64,000 bases of DNA from Lysinibacillus sphaericus. GTDB taxonomy: Bacteria; Bacillota; Bacilli; Bacillales_A; Planococcaceae. The notes beneath the pieces were generated by a model. The model had not been told where the DNA came from and did no database searches. It saw nothing but the letters and a program-made list of their open reading frames with translations. The stretch is from the NCBI RefSeq assembly GCF_006864135.1, contig NZ_SADV01000003.1, forward strand, positions 248,001 to 312,000, in the 5' to 3' direction. This document shows positions 17,762-26,313 of this stretch, piece after piece. Made by a program: the position numbers and the translations under genes. Position 1 is the first letter of the stretch, and each line of letters begins with the position of its first letter.

Positions 17762-17977
17762 TTATAGATTATTAATTACGAGTACATTCAGAACCCAACC
17801 AAGAATTGAAATGATAATAATACTCCAAGCATTTTTCTTACGCTGTATTACACCTACAATTCCCATAATCACCCCTAGTAACGGCGAAAATAGAATACCG
17901 ATAATATACGCAAAAATATTGTAGGTATTATAACTGTAGACTTCGTTACTTTCATTACCGTATTTGTCACTATCCAT
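17762..17977 (-). CDS. Small membrane protein, DUF4190-like
   Basis: A 71-residue protein with a polar N-terminus and two hydrophobic helices (IFAYIIGILFSPLLGVIMG and AWSIIIISILGWVLNVLVI) joined by a positively charged turn (VIQRKKN). This is the DUF4190/TM2-like two-helix form common in Bacillota. Start: two ATG codons lie 6 bases apart, and GGGGGG abuts the first, so the second (17977) has proper spacing. The function is unknown. Confidence 0.65.
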   Translation of the reverse strand: MDSDKYGNESNEVYSYNTYNIFAYIIGILFSPLLGVIMGIVGVIQRKKNAWSIIIISILGWVLNVLVINNL

Positions 17978-17999
17978 CTTCATCCCCCCACCTTCTTTA

Positions 18000-18190
18000 G
18001 GCCAACTTGATGTTGGTCACTGAGTAATGTGTTGATGTTCCTGTCGCTTCGCTTTTTCGCACAGATAATACCTATTGTTGCTGTTGCTTCGCTTTCGCAC
18101 AGATAAATTGCCACAGGACATGGTGTTCTTGGGCTATGTTCCTCTATTTCAGTGGAGGCTTCGACATCCGCCGAAAGAGATCCAACTTTG
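18000..18190. repeat. Degenerate dispersed repeat, divergent copy
   Basis: It shares CATCCGCCGAAAG and GTGGAGGCTTCGACATCCGCC wording with the 2.4/53.3 kb family. It also has two near-identical direct repeats of about 22 bases (GCTTCGCTTTTTCGCACAGATAA at about 18046 and GCTTCGCTTTCGCACAGATAAA at about 18085) about 40 bases apart. No gene is seen. It separates two small membrane-protein genes. Confidence 0.5.
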
Positions 18191-18244
18191 AGTTAGCTCT
18201 CGTAGTAATTTTATTTAACCTATTCGAATTATAACTCAAATAAG

Positions 18245-18430
18245 TTACTCCTTCTTCCATTTATAGGGAATATTTGCCCAGTCGTAAAATATATTAAAAA
18301 GGAAAAATAAAATTGAAGTTCCAATAATTTGCCCCCATTGAATGGCATCACGAAATAACCATTGAATAATAATAAATACTATGAAAAAAATTAGCGAATA
18401 TTGTATATTTTTTTTTATAATTTTTACCAT
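18245..18430 (-). CDS. Small two-helix membrane protein, unknown
   Basis: A 61-residue product with two hydrophobic stretches (YSLIFFIVFIIIQWLF and QIIGTSILFFLFNIFYDWA) and a basic tail (IPYKWKKE). The start at 18430 is preferred over in-frame ATGs at 18448 and 18436 because GGGAGG lies at ideal distance only from it. There is no recognised family. It is isolated between a repeat and the efe operon terminator. Confidence 0.55.
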   Translation of the reverse strand: MVKIIKKNIQYSLIFFIVFIIIQWLFRDAIQWGQIIGTSILFFLFNIFYDWANIPYKWKKE

Positions 18431-18678
18431 ATTCATCCTCCCATACAATAGTACTCTTTTCTACTTATTCAGGAAAGGCGACAATACAATTAATTACATA
18501 AAGTCGTAAAGTTGTATTGTAGTAAATGAGCCTATTTATTCTCCTTTTGTAACGATGCAGTAAATTCTAACAACGTCCAATTCGTTAGAAGCACTGTTTA
18601 TGAAGTCATGAGTTTACATAAAAAACAAACCTTTGTTTATTGCAAGACTTTCATATAGATTCACTTTTTTCGAAAAGC

Positions 18679-18710
18679 AAAAAGGCAGATGAAAGTATAT
18701 TCATCCGCCC
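18679..18710 (-). terminator. Terminator of the efe operon
   Basis: GGC-GATGAA and TTCATC-GCC arms around AGTATA, followed by five T on the minus strand. It begins 6 bases after the efeU stop. Confidence 0.85.
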
Positions 18711-18715
18711 TCTAC

Positions 18716-20431
18716 TTATTTTTGTTTCTTTTTATAAATAATCGTAGCTACAACAAGTAAAAGTAAAATCGCTTGTCCAATCATTGTTTCTACTGTTGGA
18801 TAAAAACCAATGAAGCTGACAACTGGCAAGCCATCTACAATTGTAGTTGAAACCGTATCTCTTAGCTGCAGTGTATGCAGACTGACACCAATAATTTTAA
18901 ACGCCAATACATAGATTAACACCGTTGCCACTGCGAAAAATTTATGAATTGGAATTTTTCCACTTGCTTTCAATAACACAAATGCAAAAATAGTTAATAA
19001 TATAAGTGCTACTACGATACCTAGCACAAATTGAGATGTCTCCATTTTAGGTGCAATCCCCGCATAAAAGACAAGTGTTTCTGCCCCTTCACGGAAAACG
19101 GATAAGAAGCTAATTGCTGCCATCGCAAACACCGAGCCACTTGAGATTGCATTGCCCATTTGTTTGGAGATATAGCGATTCCAGCTTGTCACACTTGATT
19201 TACTATGGAGCCAAATACCAACTCCAATCATCATCGCAGCTGCTAGTAACCCAATATAACCTTCCATCAGCTCTCGACTTGTATCAATTGTCGCAGATTG
19301 GAAAAGTGTCGACATTAAAACAGCTGCTATCGCTGATAGTAAGATTCCTACAAATGCGCCAACATATATCCATTTACGCATTGTTTTTTGTCCAGATTTC
19401 TCTAAGAACGATACTAATGCCATAATAATGAGCAGTGCCTCTAAGCCCTCTCGCAGTAAGATTAATGCTGCATCCCACAGCGTATAATCCGAGTCACCTT
19501 GAATCAGTTCAATTTCAGTGCGGAAAGTATCAAGCTTACTTTTAATTGCTTTGGCATCGACGTTAGACTTTAATAAATCACTAACGAGGATCGGCATATC
19601 ACTTTCAATTTTTGTATAAAGGCTGCCGTTACGTGTTGAAATATCAATTTCTACACTTGGCCATATTTTAATGAACTCTCGTATTTTATCAGATGCAGCC
19701 TTGTAATCACCTGCATCGATAAAATCGTTTGCCTCATCAATATAAGCGACTAGTGTTGCTAAAGAATACTCACCTTCAACAACTTCCGCCGTATCATTAC
19801 CTGCTACAAAATCCTCGATTGTTTGTTTTAATTCTGTATATTGAGATTGCATTAAGGCTACATCTGGCTTTTCGGAAGCAAGTGAGATTCGGATAAAGGC
19901 CATCTGTGTTTCAATTTGTCCGTACATCGCAATACTTTGCTCACGTACAGGGCGTTCAATTTTCTTCCATTTTGTATTAAAATCCTTATACGCTGCGTCG
20001 ATTTTAGTTAAATCATCACTTGCTAAGGCATCTTCAAATGCTTTCATGTTAGGTTTAAATTTCGTGCCAAATTCTGCTCGCTGCGCAGCTTCATCTACAG
20101 GATTCTCAAGCTTTTCTAAAGCACGTAAGGCATTTGACAAGTCAGACAATGCCTTTAAACGTTCTTCTTTGGAAGTAGCTTTAACTGCTTGCGCAAGAAT
20201 TTCATCTACTTTTACTTTTGCGTCCTTTTGCTCAGACGTGACCGATGCCCAGTCTGTGGCAAATTGTTCAAGTGCATGTTCTGCCTCAGCTTCTTTGTCC
20301 TGCTTCGTATTCATTAACGCATCACTAATAGAAATGTACAAATGACTATATGATTGCGCTGCCTGCACCGGTACAGCAAGTGCCAATAACAAGCAAAGTA
20401 CTAAACTACAGCGCGTTAAAAAGTGCTTCAC
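18716..20431 (-). CDS. efeU: FTR1-family iron permease with extracytoplasmic domain
   Basis: A 571-residue iron permease. A signal peptide (1-24, ending VQAA) leads a long helical extracytoplasmic region (about 25-320), then the seven-helix FTR1 domain (about 325-565). Both iron-binding REGLE-type motifs are present: LLREGLEALL in the first permease helix and VFREGAETLVF in the fourth. EfeU moves ferric iron produced by the peroxidase EfeB. It is the last gene of the operon, and its start lies 26 bases inside the efeB end. A fused N-terminal domain is usual for this group of Gram-positive FTR1 proteins. Confidence 0.92.
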   Translation of the reverse strand: MKHFLTRCSLVLCLLLALAVPVQAAQSYSHLYISISDALMNTKQDKEAEAEHALEQFATDWASVTSEQKDAKVKVDEILAQAVKATSKEERLKALSDLSNALRALEKLENPVDEAAQRAEFGTKFKPNMKAFEDALASDDLTKIDAAYKDFNTKWKKIERPVREQSIAMYGQIETQMAFIRISLASEKPDVALMQSQYTELKQTIEDFVAGNDTAEVVEGEYSLATLVAYIDEANDFIDAGDYKAASDKIREFIKIWPSVEIDISTRNGSLYTKIESDMPILVSDLLKSNVDAKAIKSKLDTFRTEIELIQGDSDYTLWDAALILLREGLEALLIIMALVSFLEKSGQKTMRKWIYVGAFVGILLSAIAAVLMSTLFQSATIDTSRELMEGYIGLLAAAMMIGVGIWLHSKSSVTSWNRYISKQMGNAISSGSVFAMAAISFLSVFREGAETLVFYAGIAPKMETSQFVLGIVVALILLTIFAFVLLKASGKIPIHKFFAVATVLIYVLAFKIIGVSLHTLQLRDTVSTTIVDGLPVVSFIGFYPTVETMIGQAILLLLVVATIIYKKKQK

Positions 20432-21665
20432 CTATATAACTCCCCTTTGATACACCAGGGAAGCAAGCAAACACTGCGCTGCCTCGATGGGTAATGTACT
20501 CATTCAATTTATCCATTCGCCCTAAGCTATTTTGAACTGTTGTAAACTGGGCTGGGTCTTTTTGATAAGATATAAATAATAGTCCGGCATCATGTGTACC
20601 AGTATTCGTCATAACTCCAGATGCATAAGAGTATGAGCGACGTAAAATACGTGCACCAGATTTACGTGCCAAATGCACATGTGAAGTATCTGGCATAATA
20701 TACTCACCGTTACTATCCTTCGCCTCTACATCGAAATCATCAAATTCTTTCTTTTTACCAAAAGGTGCACCACTATCGCGATAACGACCAAATGTTGCTT
20801 CCTGATCTTTTAAAGATGTACGATCCCATGTTTCAAGATGCATCTGTATTTTACGGGCAACTAAATAAGAGCCGCCTTTTAGCCAACCTTTATCGACCCA
20901 TACTACTTTATTTAAATCTTTTTCATCGGTACTCGATGGATTTACCGTACCATCCTTGAATGCAAATAAATTTCTAGGTGAGCCTCCGCCAGCTGGGAAT
21001 GAGTTAAATCCTGCCTGTGACCATTTAATTTCTACCTTACCAGAAGCTGCACGAACTAAATTACGTACAGCGTGGAATGCCACTTGTGGATCATCCGCAC
21101 ATGCTTGAATACAAAGATCTCCACCAGTAAATTCTTTTTGTAACTGATCCTTCGGGAAATGAGGTAAGTCTTTTAATTCCTCAGGCTTCAAATGCTGGAT
21201 ACCAAGTTTATCAAACAAAGAAGGTCCTACACCTATTGTAATCGATAAGTTTGAAGCATCTAACCCATCCGCTTCACCAGTATCTCCAGTAGGCACTCTA
21301 GTATTTGTTGTTAAATCTACCATTAATTCACCATTCATTAAACGTACAACAAGAGGTGTCCATTGTTTGAACAACTCTTGTAGTTCTTTCTTTGATGTAA
21401 ATAAAACATCCAAAGAAGCAAAATATATATTTGTCTGAACAGGTGTAATAATGCCAGATTGATGTTTTCCATAGAAATCAACTTTGTTAACTGCTGTCGT
21501 GCTGTCTGCAACAGGCTCAAACACATCATAGCCCATTACTTTCATAACACCACCTAAGCCAGAAGCACCGATTGCTACACCAGCTACTCCCATACCTGTT
21601 AACTTTAACATGTCACGTCTAGATATTTTTTTATTGCTCCATTTTTCATCATTTGACACTGTCAT
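20406..21665 (-). CDS. efeB: Dyp-type heme peroxidase, Tat-exported
   Basis: A 419-residue heme peroxidase exported folded by the Tat pathway; the twin-arginine signal is SRRDMLKLTG at 15-24. It handles iron oxidation or heme iron release for EfeU. The DyP fingerprint is FAFKDGT, in which the first Gly of the usual GxxDG is Ala; the Asp is kept. The heme-ligand region MPDTSHVHLARKSG and ILRRSYSY are present. It lies 6 bases after efeO and overlaps efeU. Loss of the first Gly is a conservative change also tolerated in some relatives, so activity is expected. Confidence 0.92.
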   Translation of the reverse strand: MTVSNDEKWSNKKISRRDMLKLTGMGVAGVAIGASGLGGVMKVMGYDVFEPVADSTTAVNKVDFYGKHQSGIITPVQTNIYFASLDVLFTSKKELQELFKQWTPLVVRLMNGELMVDLTTNTRVPTGDTGEADGLDASNLSITIGVGPSLFDKLGIQHLKPEELKDLPHFPKDQLQKEFTGGDLCIQACADDPQVAFHAVRNLVRAASGKVEIKWSQAGFNSFPAGGGSPRNLFAFKDGTVNPSSTDEKDLNKVVWVDKGWLKGGSYLVARKIQMHLETWDRTSLKDQEATFGRYRDSGAPFGKKKEFDDFDVEAKDSNGEYIMPDTSHVHLARKSGARILRRSYSYASGVMTNTGTHDAGLLFISYQKDPAQFTTVQNSLGRMDKLNEYITHRGSAVFACFPGVSKGSYIGEALFNAL

Positions 21666-21671
21666 TTATTA

Positions 21672-22538
21672 TCACTCCAAAATAATACCCATTTGGCTTA
21701 ATGGTTCTCCAAGTTGATTTACGGCTGCTGCAAGCGCTTTTGTGTTTTCTTCAGTTAATTCCTCATAAGAAACATACCCGCCATCAGCAGTTGCATGCTT
21801 GGCCAATAAATCATCTACTGCTTTGAATTTTTCATCCAATGTTGCTACTAAGTCTTTGTCTTTCGCTTCTAATTTCGGACGTAGAATTTCAAAGATTTTT
21901 TCTGCACCTTCGATGTTTGCTTTAAAGTCATATAGGTCTGTGTGAGAATAGATTTCTTCTTCACCAGTGATTTTAGATGTTGATACTTCATTTAATAAAT
22001 CAACAGCACCTGTAATCATTAAATCTGGTGATACTTCTACAGTTTGAACTAAAGCGTGTAATTCTTTAGCGTCTGCTAGTAATTGATCTGCAATTGCCTC
22101 GTAGCCTGTAGTTTTATTTTCTACCCAAAGCGCATGTTCAAGCTTATGATAGCCAGTCCATTCTTCTTCGCCCTTGCCTTCTTCCTGGATATCAGCTAAA
22201 CGACCGTCAATACGTGGGTCAAGGTCACCGAAGCTCTCAGCGATGGGCTCTGAACGCTCGAAATACATACGTGCTGGTGCATATGCAGCTTTTGCTTTTT
22301 CAATGTCACCGGCTTTAAATGCGTTCACAAATTTTTCTGTTTCTAGTAAGAATTGATCCATTTGCTCTAAGGCAAATTTTTGATAGGCTGCAGTTTCAAC
22401 GGATAGATCAACTTTTGTACCTTTTTCTGCTTGCTCTGTTGCAGGCTTATCTTCTTTTTTAGCTTCATCTGTATTGCCACAGCCAGTCATAAGAATGCCC
22501 CCTGCAACTAATACTGACAATAATGAATTTTTTTTCAT
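21672..22538 (-). CDS. efeO: EfeO-type lipoprotein, imelysin/M75 domain
   Basis: A 288-residue lipoprotein. The signal peptide ends with the lipobox MTGC at about 18-21, followed by a Lys/Glu-rich linker and an M75/imelysin domain from about residue 50 with the HKLEHALW metal motif (HxxE). It lacks the N-terminal cupredoxin domain of the long E. coli EfeO, as is normal for Gram-positive versions. It captures iron outside the membrane and works with EfeB and EfeU. It is the first gene of the operon, with a Fur box 33 bases upstream of its start. Confidence 0.92.
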   Translation of the reverse strand: MKKNSLLSVLVAGGILMTGCGNTDEAKKEDKPATEQAEKGTKVDLSVETAAYQKFALEQMDQFLLETEKFVNAFKAGDIEKAKAAYAPARMYFERSEPIAESFGDLDPRIDGRLADIQEEGKGEEEWTGYHKLEHALWVENKTTGYEAIADQLLADAKELHALVQTVEVSPDLMITGAVDLLNEVSTSKITGEEEIYSHTDLYDFKANIEGAEKIFEILRPKLEAKDKDLVATLDEKFKAVDDLLAKHATADGGYVSYEELTEENTKALAAAVNQLGEPLSQMGIILE

Positions 22539-22570
22539 GCTAAGTACCTACTTCCGAAATAGTTTATATC

Positions 22571-22595
22571 GAGAATGATAATGATTATCATACTC
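22571..22595. promoter_or_regulatory. Fur box of the efe operon
   Basis: GAGAATGATAATGATTATCATACTC is a near-perfect 25-bp palindrome containing TGATAATGATTATCA. It matches the Fur 7-1-7 consensus. Iron-replete Fur should shut off efeO-efeB-efeU. Confidence 0.92.
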
Positions 22596-22621
22596 GATTG
22601 CAAGAAGTATTTTCAATTAAA

Positions 22622-22664
22622 GAAAAAAACATCATTATCTAGATGATAATAATGTTTTTTCTTC
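22622..22664. terminator. Terminator after the MFS gene
   Basis: AAAAAACATCATTATCTAGA and its complement form a long AT-rich hairpin with T tracts on both strands. It sits between the MFS stop (minus strand) and the efe promoter, so it mainly isolates the efe operator from upstream reading. Confidence 0.8.
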
Positions 22665-22681
22665 AATATAAAGATTCTAAA

Positions 22682-23881
22682 CTATGAAATTTTTGCTTGT
22701 TTTACATTTTCATTTTTTCCATATAAAAAATAATAAAGGACAATTGATACTAAAATAGCGAATACCATCGCGAAGAAAATAGCACTGTACCCCGAAGTCG
22801 GAACGAAGAATCCTAAGAAATAAGGACCAACACCTAAACCTAAATCATATAAAATAAAATATGTCGATGTCGCAAGTCCTAAACGCTCATTTGGTGTAAC
22901 TTTAATAGCTATTGCTTGCGCTACTGAATTGAAATTGCCATAACCAATTCCTATGCAAGCAGCAGCTAGTAAAAAAACAATACTACTTGTCGCCGAACTA
23001 AAAGCATACATACCGACTGCAAAAATGACTAGACATGGATAAATTACAATGTTCGCACCTCTAGTATCTAGTAATTTCCCTGTAAATGGACGTGTCGCTA
23101 AAATGACAATTGCATAAATAATAAAGAAATAACTTCCCGCTGTTACCAAATCAAGCTCTTTCGCATAAAACGTCATAAATGACATAACCCCTGAATAGGC
23201 AAAGCCAATAACGAGCGCCACAAAAGCAATTGGCACAGCACGCATTTCGATAAAATTGGATAGCTTAAACCCTGTTTTCTCAGCCATTTCTTTTGCCTTC
23301 TTCGGTGCATCTGGAATGGTTACGATAAAATACATCAAAAAGCAAACAATAGCTAATACGGAATCAACAGCAAAAATCATCCGATAATCTTCAAACAGCT
23401 GTGTTAAAAGAATACCTACAAAAGGTCCTATAGCCGTTGCTAAAATAGCACTTAAGCTATAATAACCGATACCTTCCCCTCGTCGCTCAGGCGGTAAAAT
23501 TTGTGCAATAATTGTTCCTGTCGCCGTACTAGCCACCCCAAGTGCGATCCCTTGTACTAAACGATTGAGCATAAGAAGGAGTAAATTCGTCGCGATAAAA
23601 TACGACATCGTTGATAACATAAACAATAATAATCCACAAAATAGTGTTTTTTTGCTACCCCAATCCCCAATGATACGTCCAGTCCCGAGACGACCAAATA
23701 ATGTACCAATAATAAAAATACTCGATACAAGCCCTGCCGTACTAGTTGAAGCCCCAAAATGCTCAACCGCATAGCCTGCAATTGTTACCATCAATAAAAA
23801 AAATATTAAAGTAATAGTAAAGTTAATGAGTGAGACAATTAAAAAGTCCTTCGTCCAAAGTTTTTGTCTAGATGCTTCCAC
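22682..23881 (-). CDS. MFS transporter under MarR control
   Basis: A 12-helix major facilitator of 399 residues. Motif A is present as GRLGTGRIIGDWGSKK, and a second related loop reads TRPFTGKLLDTRGAN. It belongs to the broad YfcJ/AraJ-like drug or metabolite efflux group; the substrate is unclear. The start is a GTG at 23881 with TAGGAG 9 bases upstream; an ATG at 23914 lies inside the MarR gene and lacks a ribosome site. The GTG lies 11 bases after the MarR stop, so regulator and transporter form one unit. Confidence 0.85.
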   Translation of the reverse strand: MEASRQKLWTKDFLIVSLINFTITLIFFLLMVTIAGYAVEHFGASTSTAGLVSSIFIIGTLFGRLGTGRIIGDWGSKKTLFCGLLLFMLSTMSYFIATNLLLLMLNRLVQGIALGVASTATGTIIAQILPPERRGEGIGYYSLSAILATAIGPFVGILLTQLFEDYRMIFAVDSVLAIVCFLMYFIVTIPDAPKKAKEMAEKTGFKLSNFIEMRAVPIAFVALVIGFAYSGVMSFMTFYAKELDLVTAGSYFFIIYAIVILATRPFTGKLLDTRGANIVIYPCLVIFAVGMYAFSSATSSIVFLLAAACIGIGYGNFNSVAQAIAIKVTPNERLGLATSTYFILYDLGLGVGPYFLGFFVPTSGYSAIFFAMVFAILVSIVLYYFLYGKNENVKQAKIS

Positions 23882-23892
23882 TTTTTTCTCTC

Positions 23893-24321
23893 CTACCGAT
23901 TGATGTTTGCACAAATGTTCGCTAAAACTTGTGTCGCAATTTCAATATCTCGCTCTGATACCCCTGCGAGTGCCTGTTCCATAGTTGGTTTTAAATGCGC
24001 TTGAATTTCTTGCACAATCACTTCACCATTAACAGTTAATTGTACAAGCTTTTCACGTTTATCCCTACCCGCTACCGTTTCCACGTATCCAAGCTCAACA
24101 AGCTTTTGTACAAGCCTTGTCACACTCGGCTTTTCAATAAACATGAAATTCGCAATATCAACAAATGTATGCGGTCCTTTATCCATCAATAACCGAAGGA
24201 GAGCCCATTGAGAGCTATACAGCTGATATCTCCCTAACTGCTCATTCACTAGATTGATAAACGGTCTGTACATTAAGCGGTACTGATTAAAAAATTCTTG
24301 TTCAATCGTCAAAAATACCAC
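23893..24321 (-). CDS. MarR-family regulator
   Basis: A 142-residue winged-helix regulator. The DNA-binding part includes PHTFVDIANFMFIEKPSVTR and the wing VAGRDKREKLVQLT. The long N-terminal and C-terminal helices form the dimer interface. It leads a two-gene unit with an MFS transporter. A 21-bp palindrome in its promoter region (24330-24350) is the probable autoregulatory operator. Confidence 0.9.
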   Translation of the reverse strand: MVFLTIEQEFFNQYRLMYRPFINLVNEQLGRYQLYSSQWALLRLLMDKGPHTFVDIANFMFIEKPSVTRLVQKLVELGYVETVAGRDKREKLVQLTVNGEVIVQEIQAHLKPTMEQALAGVSERDIEIATQVLANICANINR

Positions 24322-24329
24322 TCCTTTTT

Positions 24330-24350
24330 AGTTAGTTAGCCTAACTAACT
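24330..24350. promoter_or_regulatory. MarR operator, AGTTAGTTAG palindrome
   Basis: AGTTAGTTAG-C-CTAACTAACT is a perfect 10-bp inverted repeat 8 bases before the MarR start. Nearly the same sequence precedes the TetR gene at 43.4 kb. Confidence 0.8.
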
Positions 24351-24412
24351 ATATACTTAAAAAATCTATTTGTCTAGTAGGAAATTAGGGAGAAGTCCGT
24401 GGTTTTAGGGCA

Positions 24413-24848
24413 GCTATCCGGCATTTTGAACGGTCTTTCCTACATTTGCGACGCTCAATCCATGATCTCGAGCGGGCTATCCAGCTTTTTTGGCTTTCTA
24501 TCCACGATTTTGAGCGCTATCCAGCTTTCTCGACTTCCTATCCACGATTTTGAGCAGGCTATACAGCTTTCTCGACTTCCTATCCACGATTTTGAGCACG
24601 CTGTACAGCTTTCTCGGTTTTCTATCCGCGATTTTGAGCGCTATCCAGCTTTCTCAGTTTTCTATCCACGATTTTGAGCGCTATCCAGCTTTCACGATTT
24701 CCTATCCACGATTTTGAGCGGCCTATCCAGTTTTCTCGACTTCCTATCCACGATTTTGAGCGCTCTATCCACCTTTCTCGACTTTCCCGTCAACTTTGAG
24801 CGCTCTATTCATTTTTCTCGCTTTCTATCCAAGACTTTGACCGGACTA
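24413..24848. repeat. 21-nt period array, CTATCCA core
   Basis: About 20 degenerate units, mostly 21 bases (some 19), alternate between two versions: CTATCCAGCTTTCTCGACTT and CTATCCACGATTTTGAGCG. The alternation gives a 40-42 base higher-order period. Open frames through it arise only because 21 is a multiple of 3. It ends exactly at the stop codon of the NERD-domain gene. Confidence 0.85.
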
Positions 24849-25799
24849 TCATCCATCGTAAATCCAATATTTCCTATGTTTTTTTATTCCTTCTGCTTTT
24901 AAGGGTAATTTCTGCAATAGCCTATACGCTAGGTCTGGTGAATCTATTGCGAAAAACTCACAAAAGCTTTTATTCGTTAACGAATCACCCATTAACAACT
25001 TGTAATCTTCAAGCGTTCTGAAAATAGCCTCCTGATCAATTAATCCGCAGCGTTGACAAGCCCATTTTTTAGAGTGATAACTCATTCGCTGTCCATTTGA
25101 ACAACGTACACATAGCACTCCTTTTATAATATCCTGAACAGGAATAGCTATTTCTCTTTTAATTGGCATATGACTGGACATTAATTTAGTAGCAAAAAGA
25201 GAGAGCTTGTCTACATCTAGTATCACCTCGTTATACTGTTTTAGCCATTTCCTTAAATGATAACGTAATCCTGAAACATGAAAAATTGGGTGTCCTTTTA
25301 AACTTTCTGATAAAATAGCATTTTTCGTTGCCAAAACGACTGCATATTGAACGGGAATCTCAAGCCTTGACTGTTGTAACATACCCATCATCCACTCCAT
25401 ATGGCGTCTACTTTGATGAATTGGATTCGTCATTCCCACGACATCGCCTTCTGTTGTAGTTCGCGTAAATTGATGAAAAGATTCATCGAAATCTAGAAAG
25501 CCTGTCACATTTTTAATTTCGAGTATCAATATAAATTGAGGGCAAAGTAAAATGGTGTCTATTTGATGAGTAGTACCATAGTGATTAAGTATTTGTAAAT
25601 CATGAAGAAAATAATGAGGTTGAGGTAACATTATTTCAAGCCATTCGGCATCTACTCTTTGCTCCCCAGCAAAGCCTGCGTGTATACGCCTCAACCTCTC
25701 AAAATAATTCATGTATTCAGTATGTGTGCTAGGTAATCTTCGTATCAATGCCTCTAAAATTTTGTGTTGCTCCGATTCATGACGTTCTAATAAAATCAT
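24849..25799 (-). CDS. NERD-domain protein
   Basis: A 316-residue cytoplasmic protein. The NERD (nuclease-related) domain spans about 35-150, with the catalytic-like DTILLCPQFILILEIKN segment (acidic residue, E-x-K) that resembles the PD-(D/E)XK core. The C-terminal part has a zinc-ribbon-like CVRCSNGQ and CQRCG (four Cys, about 226-253) followed by a helical region. The start at 25799 follows AGGAGGTG at 7 bases; an upstream in-frame ATG at 25895 has no ribosome site. NERD proteins are thought to process nucleic acid, but no substrate is known. It is flanked on both sides by 21-nt arrays. Confidence 0.85.
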   Translation of the reverse strand: MILLERHESEQHKILEALIRRLPSTHTEYMNYFERLRRIHAGFAGEQRVDAEWLEIMLPQPHYFLHDLQILNHYGTTHQIDTILLCPQFILILEIKNVTGFLDFDESFHQFTRTTTEGDVVGMTNPIHQSRRHMEWMMGMLQQSRLEIPVQYAVVLATKNAILSESLKGHPIFHVSGLRYHLRKWLKQYNEVILDVDKLSLFATKLMSSHMPIKREIAIPVQDIIKGVLCVRCSNGQRMSYHSKKWACQRCGLIDQEAIFRTLEDYKLLMGDSLTNKSFCEFFAIDSPDLAYRLLQKLPLKAEGIKKHRKYWIYDG

Positions 25800-25963
25800 T
25801 TTTTCACCTCCTATACCTATTTTATAAAAAAAGAACCTCATACAAAGGGGTTCAAAAAAACTTGAAATACACGGGGTACAAATAAAATTTTTCACCTAGT
25901 TTTTTAGACAGAAAGAACGAAAATTTTCCAACGTTTCATCTCTTGATAGTATTTTTTTGCTCG

Positions 25964-26265
25964 CTTTCCGTCGCTATCCTAGTTCTTTCCGTCGTTCTGA
26001 GACTTCTATCCGTCGATGAGACTTTCCTTTCCGTCGCTACAAATTCTATCCGTCTCCTTGAGATTGTTTTCCGTCGTTATCCTAGTTCTATCCGTCGATA
26101 GGGCTTTCCTTTCCGTCACTACAAATTCCATCCGTCTCCTTGAGATTGCTTTCCGTCGCTGTCCTAGTTCTTTCCGTCGTTCTGATACTTCTATCCTTCG
26201 ATAGGGCTTACCTTTCCGTCGCTACAATTTCTATCCGTCTCCTTGAGACTGCTTTCCGTCGCTGC
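25964..26265. repeat. 21-nt period array, CTWTCCGTCG core
   Basis: About 14-15 units of 19-21 bases begin CTTTCCGTCG or CTATCCGTCG, with variable tails (CTACAAATT, TCCTTGAGATTG, TTATCCTAGTT, ATAGGGCTTTC). A four-unit, roughly 82-base super-repeat is visible. The array fills the gap between the NERD gene and the terminator of the siderophore ABC operon. Confidence 0.85.
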
Positions 26266-26275
26266 AAAACCTTTC

Positions 26276-26313
26276 AAAAAAAAACAACTGAACAGCCAAA
26301 GCCATTCAGTCGT
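26276..26313 (-). terminator. Terminator of the siderophore ABC operon
   Basis: On the minus strand CGACTGAATGGC and GCTGTTCAGTTG pair (one bulge) around TTTG and are followed by nine T. The stop codon of the last permease gene lies within the hairpin. Confidence 0.85.

Noticed and set aside
24399-24902. Genes in the CTATCCA array (long open frames)
   Set aside because: The frames are open only because the unit is 21 bases; they lack a ribosome site and simply repeat the unit in translation.
24413-26265. CRISPR arrays
   Set aside because: The units are 19-21 bases with no separate spacers, cores of only 7-10 bases and alternating variants; no cas gene is near.
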